A DNA stretch of 64,000 nt from Plasmopara viticola (GCA_001695595.3 MBPM02000001.1:1550001-1614000), one strand, 5' to 3'. Positions 1 through 11,580 are shown, numbered from the stretch's first letter. Translations and numbers: made by a program. Notes: generated from the letters alone by a model not told the origin.

Positions 1-607
1 TTCCAGGGCTTATTGACGGTGCACACCGCAACGTCGGCCTTGGACACGATTTTTTGCGCCATATTTAACGAACCAAGGTATATATTTGTGCCAATGTGTG
101 GGCAGTAGTGTATTAATTAATGTACGTGATATGTAAATCTTAGATTTGATGTACGTACTTGATACAGCAGGCTCTGAGAAACGAGATCCTTTAATGGACT
201 TAAATTACCCCTGACGAGAATTGGAGCTTTACGCTCCTGGTATCTCATCGCGTCCTTCTCTAATCGTTGCGAACGAAATGGACGAACAAGGTAAAAATAT
301 AGTTATCGCTTTAATTTTTTTTTGCAAAAAATGTTGATGTTTGTCCTTTTAGGTGGTTATGTTGCTTGCTGGCTTTGTAACAGGCGCTGAAGACAACTTT
401 CACAAGCTGCGACGCTCTACCGATCTTGCTGTTCTTCCTGTCGGGTAAGCCTTGAAAACTTTGTTGTAACTAAGGTTTGCAATCGAATCATTTTTTTTGT
501 TGCTAAAAAGTGCACTGCACAAAGTTGATATTGAAACTGTAGCGCGCACACTCCGTTGGATGATCGAGAGCGACAACAAGCACACAAAGTCTTCGCACAC
601 GATGTAG
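1..607 (+). pseudogene. obg: Obg-family GTPase, broken left-arm copy (3' part)
   Basis: Matches the last four exons of the intact Obg gene at 47,703-49,372. All exon-intron borders are recognisable (donor at 78, acceptor ending at 143). It is dead: the codon pairing with GAA in the intact gene is TAA at 66-68, one T is missing at the start of the next exon (144) and shifts the frame, and a TGA lies in the 'LNxP' stretch near 213. The G4 guanine-recognition motif NKMD has become NEMD. The final codons and TAG (605-607) are still alignable. The 5' part lies outside the window. Confidence 0.9.
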
Positions 608-994
608 AAGCTATATTACCAGCGATTTAGCAACGTGAAGAAGCTATCCATTTGAACAACGTAGATTTGTGCTTCTTCGTTTTTACTTCTGAGCAGGCCA
701 ACGCATGTTGGACCATCACGACTCTCTTTAATAATTTCAGTGTGATACAATGGTATCGACTGTGTATCGAGCTTTGTTTCCAAGATGTATTGTTAAAAAC
801 TATCATTGCGAATTATATGATTGGCGGATTAGGCTGCAGATCAACGTTTTATTGCATTGCGGCCTGTTTTGCATATAAAATTTCAGCTTCAGAGACGAAT
901 GGATACAAGGAGATAAAAGTCTAGCCATATACTATAACAGGTATATGGTTTTTATCATCCTAACGCCATTACACATCTTGCCAAAAGCATGACT
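608..994. other. Intergenic, tail-to-tail between Obg relic and RPL6
   Basis: About 390 bases between two convergent genes. It is mirrored by 47,306-47,702. Small ORFs occur but are not kept between the two arms, so I see no gene here. Confidence 0.6.
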
Positions 995-2287
995 TTAGAA
1001 CTTCAAGGCGTGAACGCGGTCGTTCTTGGTCAGCGAGAATTTAGCATTCAGGTAGGCTTTAAGAAACGGCTCAGCGTCCAGCTTTTTTAGCAGGGCCGAA
1101 TCCACGGCCTTCTGGTCCTTTTTACGCTGTTCCGGTATGACAGGAGCCTGGGACGAAAAATAGCAGCAACTTGGTTAGTGTCTTATAGGAGCTTAGATGC
1201 CGAAGCAAGCGATCCCAAGCGCTCAACTGATGTGACAGGAAGAATCGTCTTGCGACAAAAACTTTCTGTCTGATTCCCTGGGCTCAAAATTAAGCTCATA
1301 AATCTTTGTGAACCGTTCACCGAAAGATGAAGATGCACTGATTAATGTAATCTTCATGAACACAGAGGGGATGCTGACAAGGGAATAGAAAAAAAACACC
1401 AAAGATTTACCGTGCTTGACTGGGCAAAGAATTGTTCCTCTTTGCTCTTCTTGGCAGCCTTTTCCTTGGCAAAGTAGACGTCATCGATAGCTGGAAGCAC
1501 CAGTCCCTCAATGTTCACTTTAGTGGACGTAGCGATCACGTACGACTGGTTCACTCGACGAATTGGCACGCCGTTGACTTTGTACGGACCTAAAAAAGAT
1601 CAATGATCACATAGCATTAGCTTTGCTGCTTTTTACAGAGTCAACTTGACAGTCGCAGTCCTAGAGCCAGTCCTAGAGCTGACATTCCTCAGGTCTCATA
1701 ATCTAGTGAATCTTTGGTACGATTTCATCCTTACCCATCCACTATTACTATCCAAGCTCAATAGACGCAGACTATTTCCAACCAAGACCTCCTCGAGAGG
1801 TGGCAAAAGCCGCAACAGTCACGAGCTACGAGACGTGAAAGCGCCAGTAGATGGACAAGGACGTCAGCATACCTCTCGATTTGTCAGGTTTCATCATTGG
1901 AATGCAAATCTCTAGTCACAACTTGTCGTCTTTTTGCTGTATCTTACCGGTAACGAGCAGCAAACCCGAGGGTAGTTGCTTAAGAAAGATCACACGCTTG
2001 CCACGGAAGCGACCCGACAATAGAATGAGAATCGTGCCGGGAGTGATGGACTTGCGCAGCTTGGCAGTCTTGACACAATTACGCTTTGTCTTTGCCGACT
2101 TTAGTGGTTTCGGAATGTAATCGGCCGGGTACCACTTCTTGGTTGACGCTTTCTTCGTTGCGACAACCTTTTTTTCGCCACCCTTCTTGACCATCCTACC
2201 ACGGCCATTTTTCTTTGAAAGGCTGTTGCGCGAAATGGCGTTAATGCCACGAGCGAGAACAACGTTAGCAGTCTTAGACACGGCCAT
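995..2287 (-). CDS. RPL6: 60S ribosomal protein L6, left copy, three exons
   Basis: Component of the large cytosolic ribosomal subunit. Exons are 2287-1948, 1589-1411 and 1147-995, joined in phases 1 and 0 with GT-AG borders, giving 223 residues. It starts [10 protein letters not shown]. The basic N-terminal tail is followed by the L6e core ([28 protein letters not shown]), then the conserved [13 protein letters not shown] segment and the C-terminal stretch ending VHALKF. It differs from the right-arm copy at only two residues that I can find: Ile versus Val after GKRV, and Pro versus Leu in APVI(P/L)EQ. ATG 2287 is chosen because it matches the usual L6 start; the open frame extends upstream without family support. 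The first intron carries a short duplication (CCTAGAGC twice near 1662-1680) absent from the other copy. Confidence 0.95.
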
Positions 2288-2305
2288 GGTGATGAATATA
2301 ACTAT

Positions 2306-2324
2306 GAGGATGATGAGAATGAGC
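2306..2324 (-). promoter_or_regulatory. Oomycete-type initiator upstream of RPL6 (left)
   Basis: On the minus strand GCTCATTCTCATCATCC lies about 20-37 bp upstream of the RPL6 ATG. It resembles the oomycete Inr core GCTCATTYYNCA. The right arm has the matching GCTCATTCTATCATCT at 45,968. The assignment rests on motif and position only. Confidence 0.5.
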
Positions 2325-3641
2325 CACAGCCAACCACAGATGATTGTGTAGCACACACGAACGATGGACTATGACGACCGGTCCGATAAGGTTTATATTG
2401 AAATTAATGTCGCAATCTTTTGCCGGCGCAACCTTGACTTTGGTATGTTGAGCGTGAAGCCGGACTGACCAAGAAATCATGCAACCTGAATCCTACGTAT
2501 GGCGGCATGATGCCAATCGTGACTTTGCTCAAGCAGCGACGAAGAAGAAGTGAGGGCAAACACAATGACGATGGTTTTTGATATTAAGGAGAATAAAATA
2601 GCTGAAATTGGACGTGAATGCAGGTGACTGCGGCTTTTCTTATAGTAATGTGGATTGCAATCGAAATTGAAGTTGGGACGACGAATTCAAAAGCGGAGGT
2701 TGGACACTCTAAAAAAATTTCTTCAACAATTTATGTGGCAAAGCTTATCGATGAAAGTAGCGAGATACTTTAAATGACTTTAATGCGAACGAGAAAGAGC
2801 ACGGAGTGAAAGTTGAGGATATAAGTATTTCAACTCGCTACTTGACGAGTTGGCAGCGGTCAAAGTTGCCAGTGATAGTGCGTGTGTTGAAAAAGAGCAC
2901 TTTCTCCGTTTGGTAGTTGTTCGAGAGTGTCAAACGGCAAGGTTGACAGTCACGGCTGTTGTGTTATTTTAATTAAATGTTTATGGTTTCCTCCAAAAAA
3001 GGCATTGTCCTGCGATTTTCAATCGATTGTTACATAGCTTGAATGTGCAATTTCAGTGTCATCGGTCCGTGCTAGTGAAAAAAGTGTGCGATGCTCGACC
3101 AAACTATTGGTAAGAAGCTGCTTGCTGTTGCTGTCTGTAAACAAGTGTCAAATGCGGTGGCATCGTCATGCGCGACGCCTGTGGTGTTCCTAGACATCTG
3201 TTGCCCTGGTGCCATTTGTCTCGTTATGTCGGCAGGTTAAAGCTGTTAGAAGGCATCGAAGTCACGCAATCGAAGAGTTTGAAGAAGTATATGCAGTCGT
3301 GTTTGTTTAAACACGAACGCACAACTCGGGGTAGCTAACAGCCGACATTTATAAATTATACACAGCTCTTGTGCCATGTCGTTGCTGCAGAGAGTTGCAG
3401 TGATCACTCCATTGGTAAAGCTCTTGTAGTATTTACAATGAGTCAGCGTCAAAGACTTTCAGTACAAGGTGGATATGTGCATCTCGGCTCTCTAATTTAG
3501 CTGTAACTGCAGACATAAAGTGCTTCGAAAATTCTTTTCAAGTTTATCTCGACAAACTATTGTTTCCGGTTCGAAGACAGCATTGTGGTCACTATTAAGA
3601 TTAATGGTGAAGCTGTGTCCTCGCGAGATAAACTGTGTCCT
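2325..3641. other. Intergenic with degenerate coding relic, left arm
   Basis: Mirrors 44,518-45,960 of the right arm. Several short open stretches are present on both strands, but stops and shifts differ between the arms, so none looks like a working gene. Bases 3,540-3,641 match a 90-codon open stretch on the opposite arm (44,303-44,575) that I do not recognise. Confidence 0.45.
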
Positions 3642-4240
3642 GCAAAAAAGTTTTTTCAAGATCCAATTCAAAGCTCTTACGTTGACCAATTAAGTGGTTC
3701 ACTTGAGCTTTTTCCATCTAACTCCAATCCAGTATTGAATGAAGGCAAGACAAGCTCTGCGATTAGAGTTCGCTACGCTTTCGAAACGGTTGCAAAAACA
3801 CGGATACTACTTTCCACAGGTAGAATGATCTCTGCGAGTTGCAAAACAGCCTCACGAAATTAGTCAAGCAATAATCGTCGGTTATCGAGAAGTAAAGACG
3901 TTGTCACAAATCCAGTACTACAATCTTCCAAACCATATTCCCAGTCTCGTTGTGGTTCTGCGATTGCAATTGCACCGAAATTAAATGAAAAGACGAGGTG
4001 CTTTGGCAACTCTAGCAAAAAGTTCAACGTAATTATCACGACGAAATGCACTGCAATCTATCGGTTTGGCCAAATTCCACAGTTGCATCAGTTCGCGTCG
4101 TACCGACGCATTCGCTTCGCCTTCATAGACCAAGACGTGCCCATCAGCATGTGGTTTCGTCGTTTGTGCTATAATCGTTTCTATCTTCGCCAATACTGTG
4201 CTCCTTTTCTAATCTCGGCAAAGAGATAGTGTATGCGCAT
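3642..4240 (-). pseudogene. AK9: AK9-like adenylate kinase, 5' remnant after large deletion
   Basis: Matches only the first ~600 bp of the intact gene at 38,005. The segment EGEANASVRRELMQLW is readable near 4,080-4,130, then frames break. At about 3,640 the homology jumps from a position matching right-arm 38,631 to one matching 44,518, so about 5.9 kb of coding sequence has been removed. The junction shows only a few bases of possible shared sequence (TTGCA/TTTCA). A 1-base difference just before EGEANAS puts the start regions of the two arms in different frames. The left copy has an ATG (4193, MAKIETI) that the right copy lacks, so the ancestral N-terminus is uncertain. Confidence 0.88.
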
Positions 4241-4342
4241 TGTGGCTTACAGATTTGACTTTTAGGATACTTGTCGGAAAACAGATCAAGCGGCGCGACG
4301 ATTATTGAAAAGGTGTTTCAAGACTGTGTATTAAGTTTATAT

Positions 4343-5425
4343 TTATATCATATTCGCAGCTAAATCGCGGGATTTAAGAGCAATTCGGGTCGTATCGAGA
4401 GCGATCTCAGTACACCCTGTGCGCACAAGTTTCGTTTTTTCAGATTGGCGCTGGTGTTTCTTCATCAAAACTTCACCCTTCTTCTTGATAATAATGCCAA
4501 TTGATTTTCGTCGAGAGAGCTGCTTGGGTACCGCAGTCTCTTGCGTTAACCACGGATGTTGCAACGCAGTTGCCACGGAAATTCTCGTTTTCGGGTTTAC
4601 ATCGAGAAGACCAGCAAGCAGATCAATGCATGGTGCTGGTATATGCAATAAATAACCAGACTCTTGGAGAGCGGTAGCAGTGCCATACTCAACCATTCGG
4701 CAAAAAAGTTGGTCACTATCAAGCGATGCACGGTGTACCAACGCTCGCTTTGTACACAAAGTCCACAGGATGACACCGAGCGACCATGCATCAGCACAAC
4801 GTGCATCTTCACTCTCGTTATGACTTAAGAGCTCAGGTGCAGCATAGGCCTCTTTAGCGACTTGTAAGACCCGCACTTTTGGTTCATTCGGCTGGAATCG
4901 TTGAGCGTGACCCAAGTCTCCAACCTTGACAATGCCTGAATTCGTGACAAAGATATTTTCCAACGACAAGTCCATGTGGGCGATTCCGACAAAGTGCAGT
5001 GCTTGCACACCTCGTAGTACGGAGGCAAAGATGCGACGTCTACCAGGGTCAGTAAGAGTTGTCAAAGCAAAGCCTTGCGGCGACACCCCTGCAATTTGAA
5101 GACGTACTTCTTGCTGCACGATTTCAAGCAAGTCCCCACGACCACAGTATTCGTGCAATACGTGAAGTCGCTCTTCTCGTAGAAAATGACGTTTTATCTT
5201 GACAACGTTATCGGTGTTTATGACTGAGAGATGCAAGTCCAATTCATGCAAGGCAGCAGCACTTGCCTTTTGGCCTTCAAGAGTGGGTGACGTCATGAGA
5301 GTATGTTTATCGATATAGAGTTGACCGGAGGCTAACCTTTCGACCAAATCCACACACTGTAGCCCATTAAGACTCGTTTGTATACTCGAATGGAGCCTAA
5401 AGAGACCTTTCAAAGCGAGGGCCAT
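4343..5425 (-). CDS. Serine/threonine protein kinase-like, left copy (360 aa)
   Basis: Single-exon eukaryotic protein kinase fold. No clear glycine-rich loop is visible (VERLASGQLYIDKH); Lys40 is the candidate ATP lysine and Glu61 (LHELDLH) the candidate alpha-C glutamate. The catalytic loop is HMDLSLEN (Asp152, Asn157), the metal-binding DFG is DLG (Asp170), the APE motif is APE (196-198), and the alpha-F Asp212 sits in ADAWSLGVILW. The C-terminal ~70 residues are Lys/Arg-rich. The key catalytic residues are present, so activity is plausible, but HRD to HMD and the weak P-loop make it divergent. The right-arm copy (36,822-37,901) is the same length with scattered substitutions. Substrate is unknown. 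It and the AK9-like gene are on the same strand about 100 bp apart in the intact arm. Confidence 0.88.
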   Translation of the reverse strand: MALALKGLFRLHSSIQTSLNGLQCVDLVERLASGQLYIDKHTLMTSPTLEGQKASAAALHELDLHLSVINTDNVVKIKRHFLREERLHVLHEYCGRGDLLEIVQQEVRLQIAGVSPQGFALTTLTDPGRRRIFASVLRGVQALHFVGIAHMDLSLENIFVTNSGIVKVGDLGHAQRFQPNEPKVRVLQVAKEAYAAPELLSHNESEDARCADAWSLGVILWTLCTKRALVHRASLDSDQLFCRMVEYGTATALQESGYLLHIPAPCIDLLAGLLDVNPKTRISVATALQHPWLTQETAVPKQLSRRKSIGIIIKKKGEVLMKKHQRQSEKTKLVRTGCTEIALDTTRIALKSRDLAANMI

Positions 5426-6412
5426 TAATTATAGTGGCGTCACGTGATATGCCACGTCCCGATGTTTTTGAACAATAAGCCAAGACGGCTCCACCTAAAT
5501 TTACCTGTACAGATGGATCTTTGCAATTGTCGTTACGAACGGCATCGCACCCAGTAGGTTCAACTCTCTTGTGTTTTGCAGAGGTTTAACAATAATAATG
5601 GAGTCCAGCTGTTGGGTACCGAATGCACCGATGTTGGAAACGCTCTACCCCAGAATACTAGTACCTTGGCCACTATCGCAGCGCTTCATATGCAGTAAAA
5701 ATGTATGGCAACCACATCGTCAAGCGCATATGTATTTATATCGCATAGTTGCCCTATCTTCCCTGCCTTGTCTATTACGTAAATCACAGTGGCGTGCGCG
5801 TTGCACACTCTTTTACAGCAAACAGAAATATCATTTGCGGCATCCATCACCGTGAATACCTGGTGACAAATGAATGATTGTTAAATTTTCTCAGGATAAG
5901 AAAGAGGACTTAACTTTTGATTTTCTACTGTTAGTTGATAAATTCAGGCTTCGGGCTTTTGGTCGCACTGCCGTGAGCCGCGTCCAACCGAATAAACTTA
6001 TCGATTCGCCGTCCATCAGCATCGCACTTCAGCCTCAACAAATCCATACTAGTACTCGTACTTCGGAAAATTTTTAGGTAAGTCTTGTACCATCTACTGC
6101 TTACTGTACGTATCGCTTCCTTTTGCAAATTGCGACCAAAATTTTTTTACGGGACATGCTTATTGGTGGCCCTACCTTAACAGTTAAATTATTGCATCCT
6201 ATACAAAACAGAGTATTAAAGACGTATAAAGCTCCAAGCTGACCATACGGTACCATAATCTATCAATCTGACATATTGCACGCCCCTACATGAGTAAAAG
6301 TGGCGCTCAAGATTGGTGCCGAAATCAGTCTAATAGATCTAGCGCAGCGCTAGCGCAAAGAGTTTTCCAAAACATTTCTTTTGAGCGTAAAGGAACAAAA
6401 AAAAGTTGGATT
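5426..6412. other. Kinase upstream region, left arm
   Basis: Noncoding as far as I can see. It mirrors about 35,640-36,821. Open stretches in one arm are broken in the other, so none is supported as a gene. Confidence 0.5.
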
Positions 6413-6424
6413 CACTGAGCTACC

Positions 6425-6751
6425 TTGTATTGTATTGTAATACGTTATCGTGTTGCCAAGTTATGCACGTGCTAGGCTCAGTCTGGCTAGTCCGCGGCAT
6501 AGAGTGGTATCCGCATACGTCGGGTTTCATTCGGCGGGTAGTGCAGCCAGCACCGAGGTCGTGAGGGTCTTCCATTATTTTGTTTAGCTCTGACTTGGTA
6601 AGAGCCCAGGTGGCGCCCTGGTGCTGGAGACCGTCGCGTCGAGGGTGAGATTCGTTAGTGACCTGCAGATGCCCGAGAGCAATTGCCCGAAGCGCGCGAG
6701 CATTTAGCCCCCGCGCTTGGAAGGAGGGCGTCACCCCAACCTTTTCCGAAC
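6425..6751 (-). mobile_element. Short LINE-derived non-autonomous element, left arm
   Basis: About 327 bp. On the minus strand it starts CGGAAAAGGTTGGGGTGACG and ends in a (CAATA)n-type tail (TTGTATTGTATTG on the plus strand). It is flanked by near-identical 12-bp target duplications CACTGAGCTACC (6413-6424) and TACTAAGCTACC (6752-6763). The mirrored site in the right arm (about 35,600-35,625) has a single uninterrupted copy of this target, so the insertion came after the arms separated. The 3' half is colinear with the 3' end of the LINE at 27,989-29,143; the 5' 140 bp match that element's start. Confidence 0.9.
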
Positions 6752-6949
6752 TACTAAGCTACCTATCCAAGTTTCCATCGATTATTCTCACAGAAAGTAC
6801 ACACGATACTTTTTAATGTTGAGCTTAATCTATTCCCATTAAAACAATCATAAATTTAAGGCAATATGAGGTAGAAAAAAGCTCACGATTGTTGGACAAA
6901 GTATAGAAAGCTGTTTGTGCTAGATACCTGTTACGCACAAAAGAATGTG

Positions 6950-8640
6950 ACTACCCCACCGCCGAGTACGAATGCAAGTCAACACCATGTGGAAGGTTTA
7001 GTCGCTCTTCGAATTACAGACTCGATGAGAAAGGGGAAGAGGGCACTACCCGGTCAATGCAAGCCACGGTGCCAGGCAGTACATTCACCTGCTTTGCGCA
7101 CCAAGGGAGCTCTTCAGAGGCGTGGCATATTTTGGCAGAACTATTCAAATAGAGCCACTGTTCTGGTGAGACTTTACGGCGGCACCAAAGCGTTCAGTAT
7201 TTTTTACTTGATCTCATAAGAAGCCCAAAGACAAGGATGGTCAGCCTGCCTCCGACACTTTGGATACTTTCCAGTCTTGTCATCGTCACGGTCCAATCAA
7301 AAAACCTGGGCAAATATTCGGGATTATAACAACTCGAAGTCTTCACTCCTTGGGCAGAGTACTTTACACCCGTTAGCTTACAGTGCAATTTTCTCACAAC
7401 GTACAACTCATCTTTGAGATGGCACGGCATGGCATAATGTAATGGCGGAACACTTCTTGGACAACATATTTACAGCTATGCCTGAAAGTTTAAAGCTTTA
7501 TGGAATGCTCGCCTCGGTGAGTTATATGCTCGGCTGTGGCTGATGTCTTGTAAAGGCAGTCGATTCTACTGCCAAAGTGATGTATGCTTTTTACAGGGAC
7601 ACCAACTTTGCCTTCAATGAAAGTTTTTATGTTACGGCAAATGAAATTCGAGCTAGCGTTGACTCGGCGATGCCGATAATATTATTTTCGAGTTTGGGCT
7701 TTCGATAACAAATTCTGAAGTGATTGCGGCAAATACTGGTGAGGCATGTGACGCCATATTCTGAAGTCACAAGGATAACGCCACCATGCTTGGAGGATGC
7801 ACAGATCAGACCTTAATGCACTCACTCCACAGATACAATCTACTGCTCACACCATATATATCATGGGCGAATAGCCGCAATTGAATCTTATTCCTCATCA
7901 TTATACGATGTCCTCAAAGCAGACTGATGTCAATTAAAAAGCAATGACCAGAACTCACCATGTAGTCGGCGCTGGCAAGGAACGGGCTGATAACACATAT
8001 ATAAGGTGAAAGTCTGCGGCTGATATTACGGTTTTGTGGTCGCTGAATGTTGTAATGACACCGATTATGATCGCTCTTGGAATCTCGGTGGAGCATCAGA
8101 CAAAGATTTAATTTCCACTGTAAAGGCATGGTCTAAAGTGCTCGAATACCCCAACCGAACTAAGCTTCACGTTTGTGTGAATTTTGTGAGAAATTGTATG
8201 GACAATTTGATTGATTTGATTGGTCTGCAGACGCTGCACAAGTCCATGGATGACAGTCGGTAATTCGTGATTTAGATGGGCAGTCTTCCAGTGGAGAACG
8301 AGTTCATCGCTTTCATCGTCAACAGCTTATGGACGTTTCACTTAGACTCAAGATATTATAGGATGGGCAAGGAAATGGTCGCAAATGATACGGCCAGTTA
8401 AGAAATGGCGGTAAATTCAAAGGCAAGCGCTATGAGCGTGGTCAAGTCAGACATTTTAAGCGAGACTGTCCGAGGTAAGAAGGTCTTAAGGAAGATAAAA
8501 GAACGATGTATTTCAGACTAGCAGAGACCATAGCTTACGATAGTGAGGCTAAATTGCACTTGACATTGATCCCTTTTTGTTCCGGGGTGAACTGAGGTCA
8601 CCTGATCGGACAGTATAGACGCTGCGGGTGGCTTGCAAAG
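6950..8640 (+). mobile_element. Copia-type Gag remnant, left arm
   Basis: Decayed retrotransposon coding sequence with many stops and shifts, shared with 33,690-35,410 in the other arm, so it predates the duplication. A zinc-knuckle relic is readable at about 8,407-8,478: RYERGQVRHFKRDCPR keeps the spacing of CX2CX4HX4C but both first cysteines are arginine. An upstream stretch reading GGASDKDLISTVKAWSKVLE fits a Gag body. I cannot place LTRs. Copia assignment is by the Gag zinc-knuckle style only. Confidence 0.6.
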
Positions 8641-9683
8641 GCATGATTTAGTTTACCGAAGTGTAAAGCTTGCGAAGCGAGAGATTTGAGGTCCCAAACA
8701 AGAAATGACTTTGTGTGGGCAAATGCTTACTGTCGGCTGGCAAATTAGAAACATCGCATGAAGATAATGATTAAGAGCTTCACCGGCACCATTTGAAGTG
8801 CCTGGTGTACGATAGCTTATGGCAAGCAAGTCGATAAAGCGTACGTTCTAGTGCGTAAGAAACTTTTCTAGAAAAGTCCATACCACTGGTTCACTCACAG
8901 CAACGACATCCTCCCTTGTTCTTCAAACAGTCTAAAATTTAAGACTCTGTGCTTAACAAGCATTTTTTTGTCTAGCGTGGCAAATACGGTCGTGATGGTG
9001 GCTAATGTAACAATCCGTGCCTTGGTAATGGCATCTGAAATCTTTAGTATCTATAAGTGACGTTGACTGAGTGTCAATGTCGCCAGCCTACAAATGATTA
9101 TGTGATGCTTGGCCGGGTCACGCGATTAATATTTGCTGCGACGTAAAGCGCCTGCTTATGATGAGTGGTGCTTTTGAATTGAAGCGCAAATAGGTTCGAC
9201 AAGTATTTTAAAGCCTTACTGTTAGCTGTTATACACCCTTACTTAAATTGTTTTTGTGTTTCCCATCAGCTTTGAGAAGGTTCAAGATCGAGCTGAATTT
9301 GCAAAATATGATTACTTCATTACACTTTGTCGCAGCATGACGTCATTGATCAGCTTCAATAAAGTTCAGGAAGCCTAGTCTTGAAGGTAGGATTGCAAAA
9401 AATGACGTCACAACATGGCCTCACAGCATGAGGTCGTTGGATGACGTCATTGAGCGCACATTAATCGTTCTCTATGATGGCCACCAGCGGCAATTTTACA
9501 CAGCGGGGCCTGTAGCTTAAATTATCGAAAGTTATTAATTACTGATCTCTCATTTGTAATTTTTACGAAGACAATAAACACTAAAAGGCACTTAGTCGAA
9601 ATATTTTAATTATTAGTGATTTTTTTTTGCGAAATGACAATGATAATAACATTGTAAACGCAATCCATTGGGTTATGTATACG
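8641..9683. other. Intergenic, left arm, with three TGACGTCA sites
   Basis: No gene is visible; it mirrors about 32,640-33,690. Perfect CRE-like palindromes TGACGTCA occur at 9338-9345, 9403-9410 and 9442-9449. The other arm keeps only degenerate forms of them. Confidence 0.5.
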
Positions 9684-9779
9684 AGCCGCGTTATCTTGAC
9701 CATCCCCCATTTTTGTAATTACATAAGCTACTGATTAGCTAAAACCCGTGCTTGGTAGTTAAATATTCGCGACGCCACT
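9684..9779 (+). repeat. Left terminal inverted repeat of the Pack-type element
   Basis: Pairs with 11,581-11,675 in inverted orientation over about 95 bp, with two small indels and scattered mismatches. The inner end GACGCCACT faces GTGGCGCCA... on the other side. Confidence 0.8.
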
Positions 9780-9841
9780 TTCCTCTTAATCCCTTTTTTC
9801 TGTTTACTTCACCATCCTACATTCCCATTTTTGCTAATGCC

Positions 9842-10192
9842 GAATTAGTTTCAGTAGTCAAGAAGTATGAGGAATGGCTTACCGAGGCTTCACAGAAGCT
9901 GCTTGATCATAAAGAGGACCAGCAGCGATACGCAGTATCTATGTGTGATGTGGAAACTGAGCTGAGAAAAGTTCAGACGGAACTTGCTGGCTCTGAGGCC
10001 ACGCTGCTCTCAAATGCGAAAGAGTTCGAACGAAAACTTGCGAAAGCTGTACAACTGAGTGCGCAACATGAGAAAACGGCTTGGGTCTCGACCAATGTAA
10101 ACGATTATCTACAGCACGAACTTTATGTAGCCCGACAGGCTGCGAAGATTACGACTGAAAAGCTTATTCAGTGCCAATCAATCGTCAAGTAG
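9842..10192 (+). pseudogene. Captured terminal exon of a coiled-coil protein
   Basis: An open stretch of about 115 codons begins after a pyrimidine-rich tract and an acceptor-like AG (GAATTAGTTTCAG), so it looks like the last exon of a multi-exon gene. It ends at TAG 10,190-10,192. The peptide is charged, heptad-like coiled coil (KKYEEWLTEASQKLLDHKED and onward). The upstream exons are missing, since the element's inverted repeat comes immediately before. I do not recognise the parent gene. It is not part of the neighbouring LRRC45-like gene as far as I can match it. Confidence 0.6.
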
Positions 10193-10235
10193 AAAACGCA
10201 AGAGCATTCAATGGCTCAGCATCCAGTAAATAACC

Positions 10236-11530
10236 ATGCGTGAAATTCTGTCCATTCATCTCGGTCAAGGCGGCGTCCAAGTCGGCAGCGCGTGCTGGGA
10301 GCTGTACTGTCTCGAGCACGGCATTCAACTTGATGGTCGAATTCCTAGCGACTCAATTAACATGGGCGACGACTCAATCTCCACCTAATTCTCTAAAACA
10401 GGCTCCGGCAAGCACGTACAACGTGCTGTGTTTGAGGACTTAGAACCCACAGTCTGTGACGAAGTCCGAACGGGTGCTTATCTTTGATTGTACCACCCAC
10501 AACAGATCATTTTCGGCAAAACAGACGTTGCCAATAACTACGCACGTGGTCATTATACGATTGGTAAGAAAGTCGTTGATCAAGTGCTTGATCGGATTCG
10601 TAAACTTGCGGATGCTTGTACTGGCTTGCAAGGGATATGAAGTTTGACGCAATGGGTGGTGGTACGGGTTCGGGCTTTGGATCTTTCCTTCTCGAGCGTC
10701 TATCAGTCGACTGTGCACGGAAAAGTAAGCTTGGGTGCACTATCTATCCCTCTCCTCTAATATCTGGAGCCATTGTAGAGCCTTACAACTCGGTCCTTTC
10801 AATACATGCTCTACTAGAACACACAGACATTGCCGTGATGCTCGACAATGAAGCCATTTACGACATTTGCTGTCGGTCTCTAGACATTGAGCTGCCGACG
10901 TACTCGAATCCCAACCGTCTGATTGCACAAGTGATTTCGTCACTCACGACTTCTCTCCGTCTCGATGGATTGTTAATGTCGATATTACTGAATATGAGAC
11001 GACTTTAGTGCCGTATCCACGCATCCACTTTATGCTAAGCTCGTACGCCCCAGTAATCTCAGCTGAAAAACCCTATCACGAGCGACTGAGATCACGAATA
11101 GTGCTTTTAAATTGACGTCGATGACGGCTATGTGGAACCCACGACATGGTGAAAATGTGGCTACATGTTTCATGTACCGGGGTGAAGTTGTACCGAAAGA
11201 CGTGAACGCTGCAGTGGCTGCAATCAAGACGAAACGCACGATTTAATTTGTAGATTTGTTTCCAACAGGCTTTAAGTGCGGCATTGATTACCAAGCACCG
11301 TCTGTTGTGCCTGGTGGTGACTTGGCTCGTGTACAACGAGCTGTAGCTATGATTACGAACACGAGTGAAGTGTTTTCTCGCATTGATCACAAGTTTGATC
11401 TTATGTATGTGAAACGTGTGTATGTCCACTGGTACGTGGGTGAAGGAATGGAGGAAAGAAAGTTTTCAAAGGCACGGCGGAGACTGCTGAAGGCGAAGGC
11501 GAAGAGGCCGAGGATCAATATCGAATGTAG
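10236..11530 (+). pseudogene. TUBA: Alpha-tubulin pseudogene
   Basis: Tubulins polymerise into microtubules. Recognisable alpha-tubulin signatures appear in order but in changing frames. The N-terminus reads [17 protein letters not shown], followed by [42 protein letters not shown], the [10 protein letters not shown] tubulin nucleotide loop near 10,655, [27 protein letters not shown], and the C-terminal GMEERKF and [11 protein letters not shown] acidic tail. Many stops and shifts make it non-functional. It spans about 1,295 bp without introns, slightly shorter than a full gene; a short piece is missing just before the acidic tail. It starts 44 bp after the stop of the coiled-coil exon, so both were probably picked up as one block. 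Confidence 0.9.
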
Positions 11531-11580
11531 CAATTTTTATTTATTCTTTTTAAGAACATTAATAATGGATTAAAAAATAG

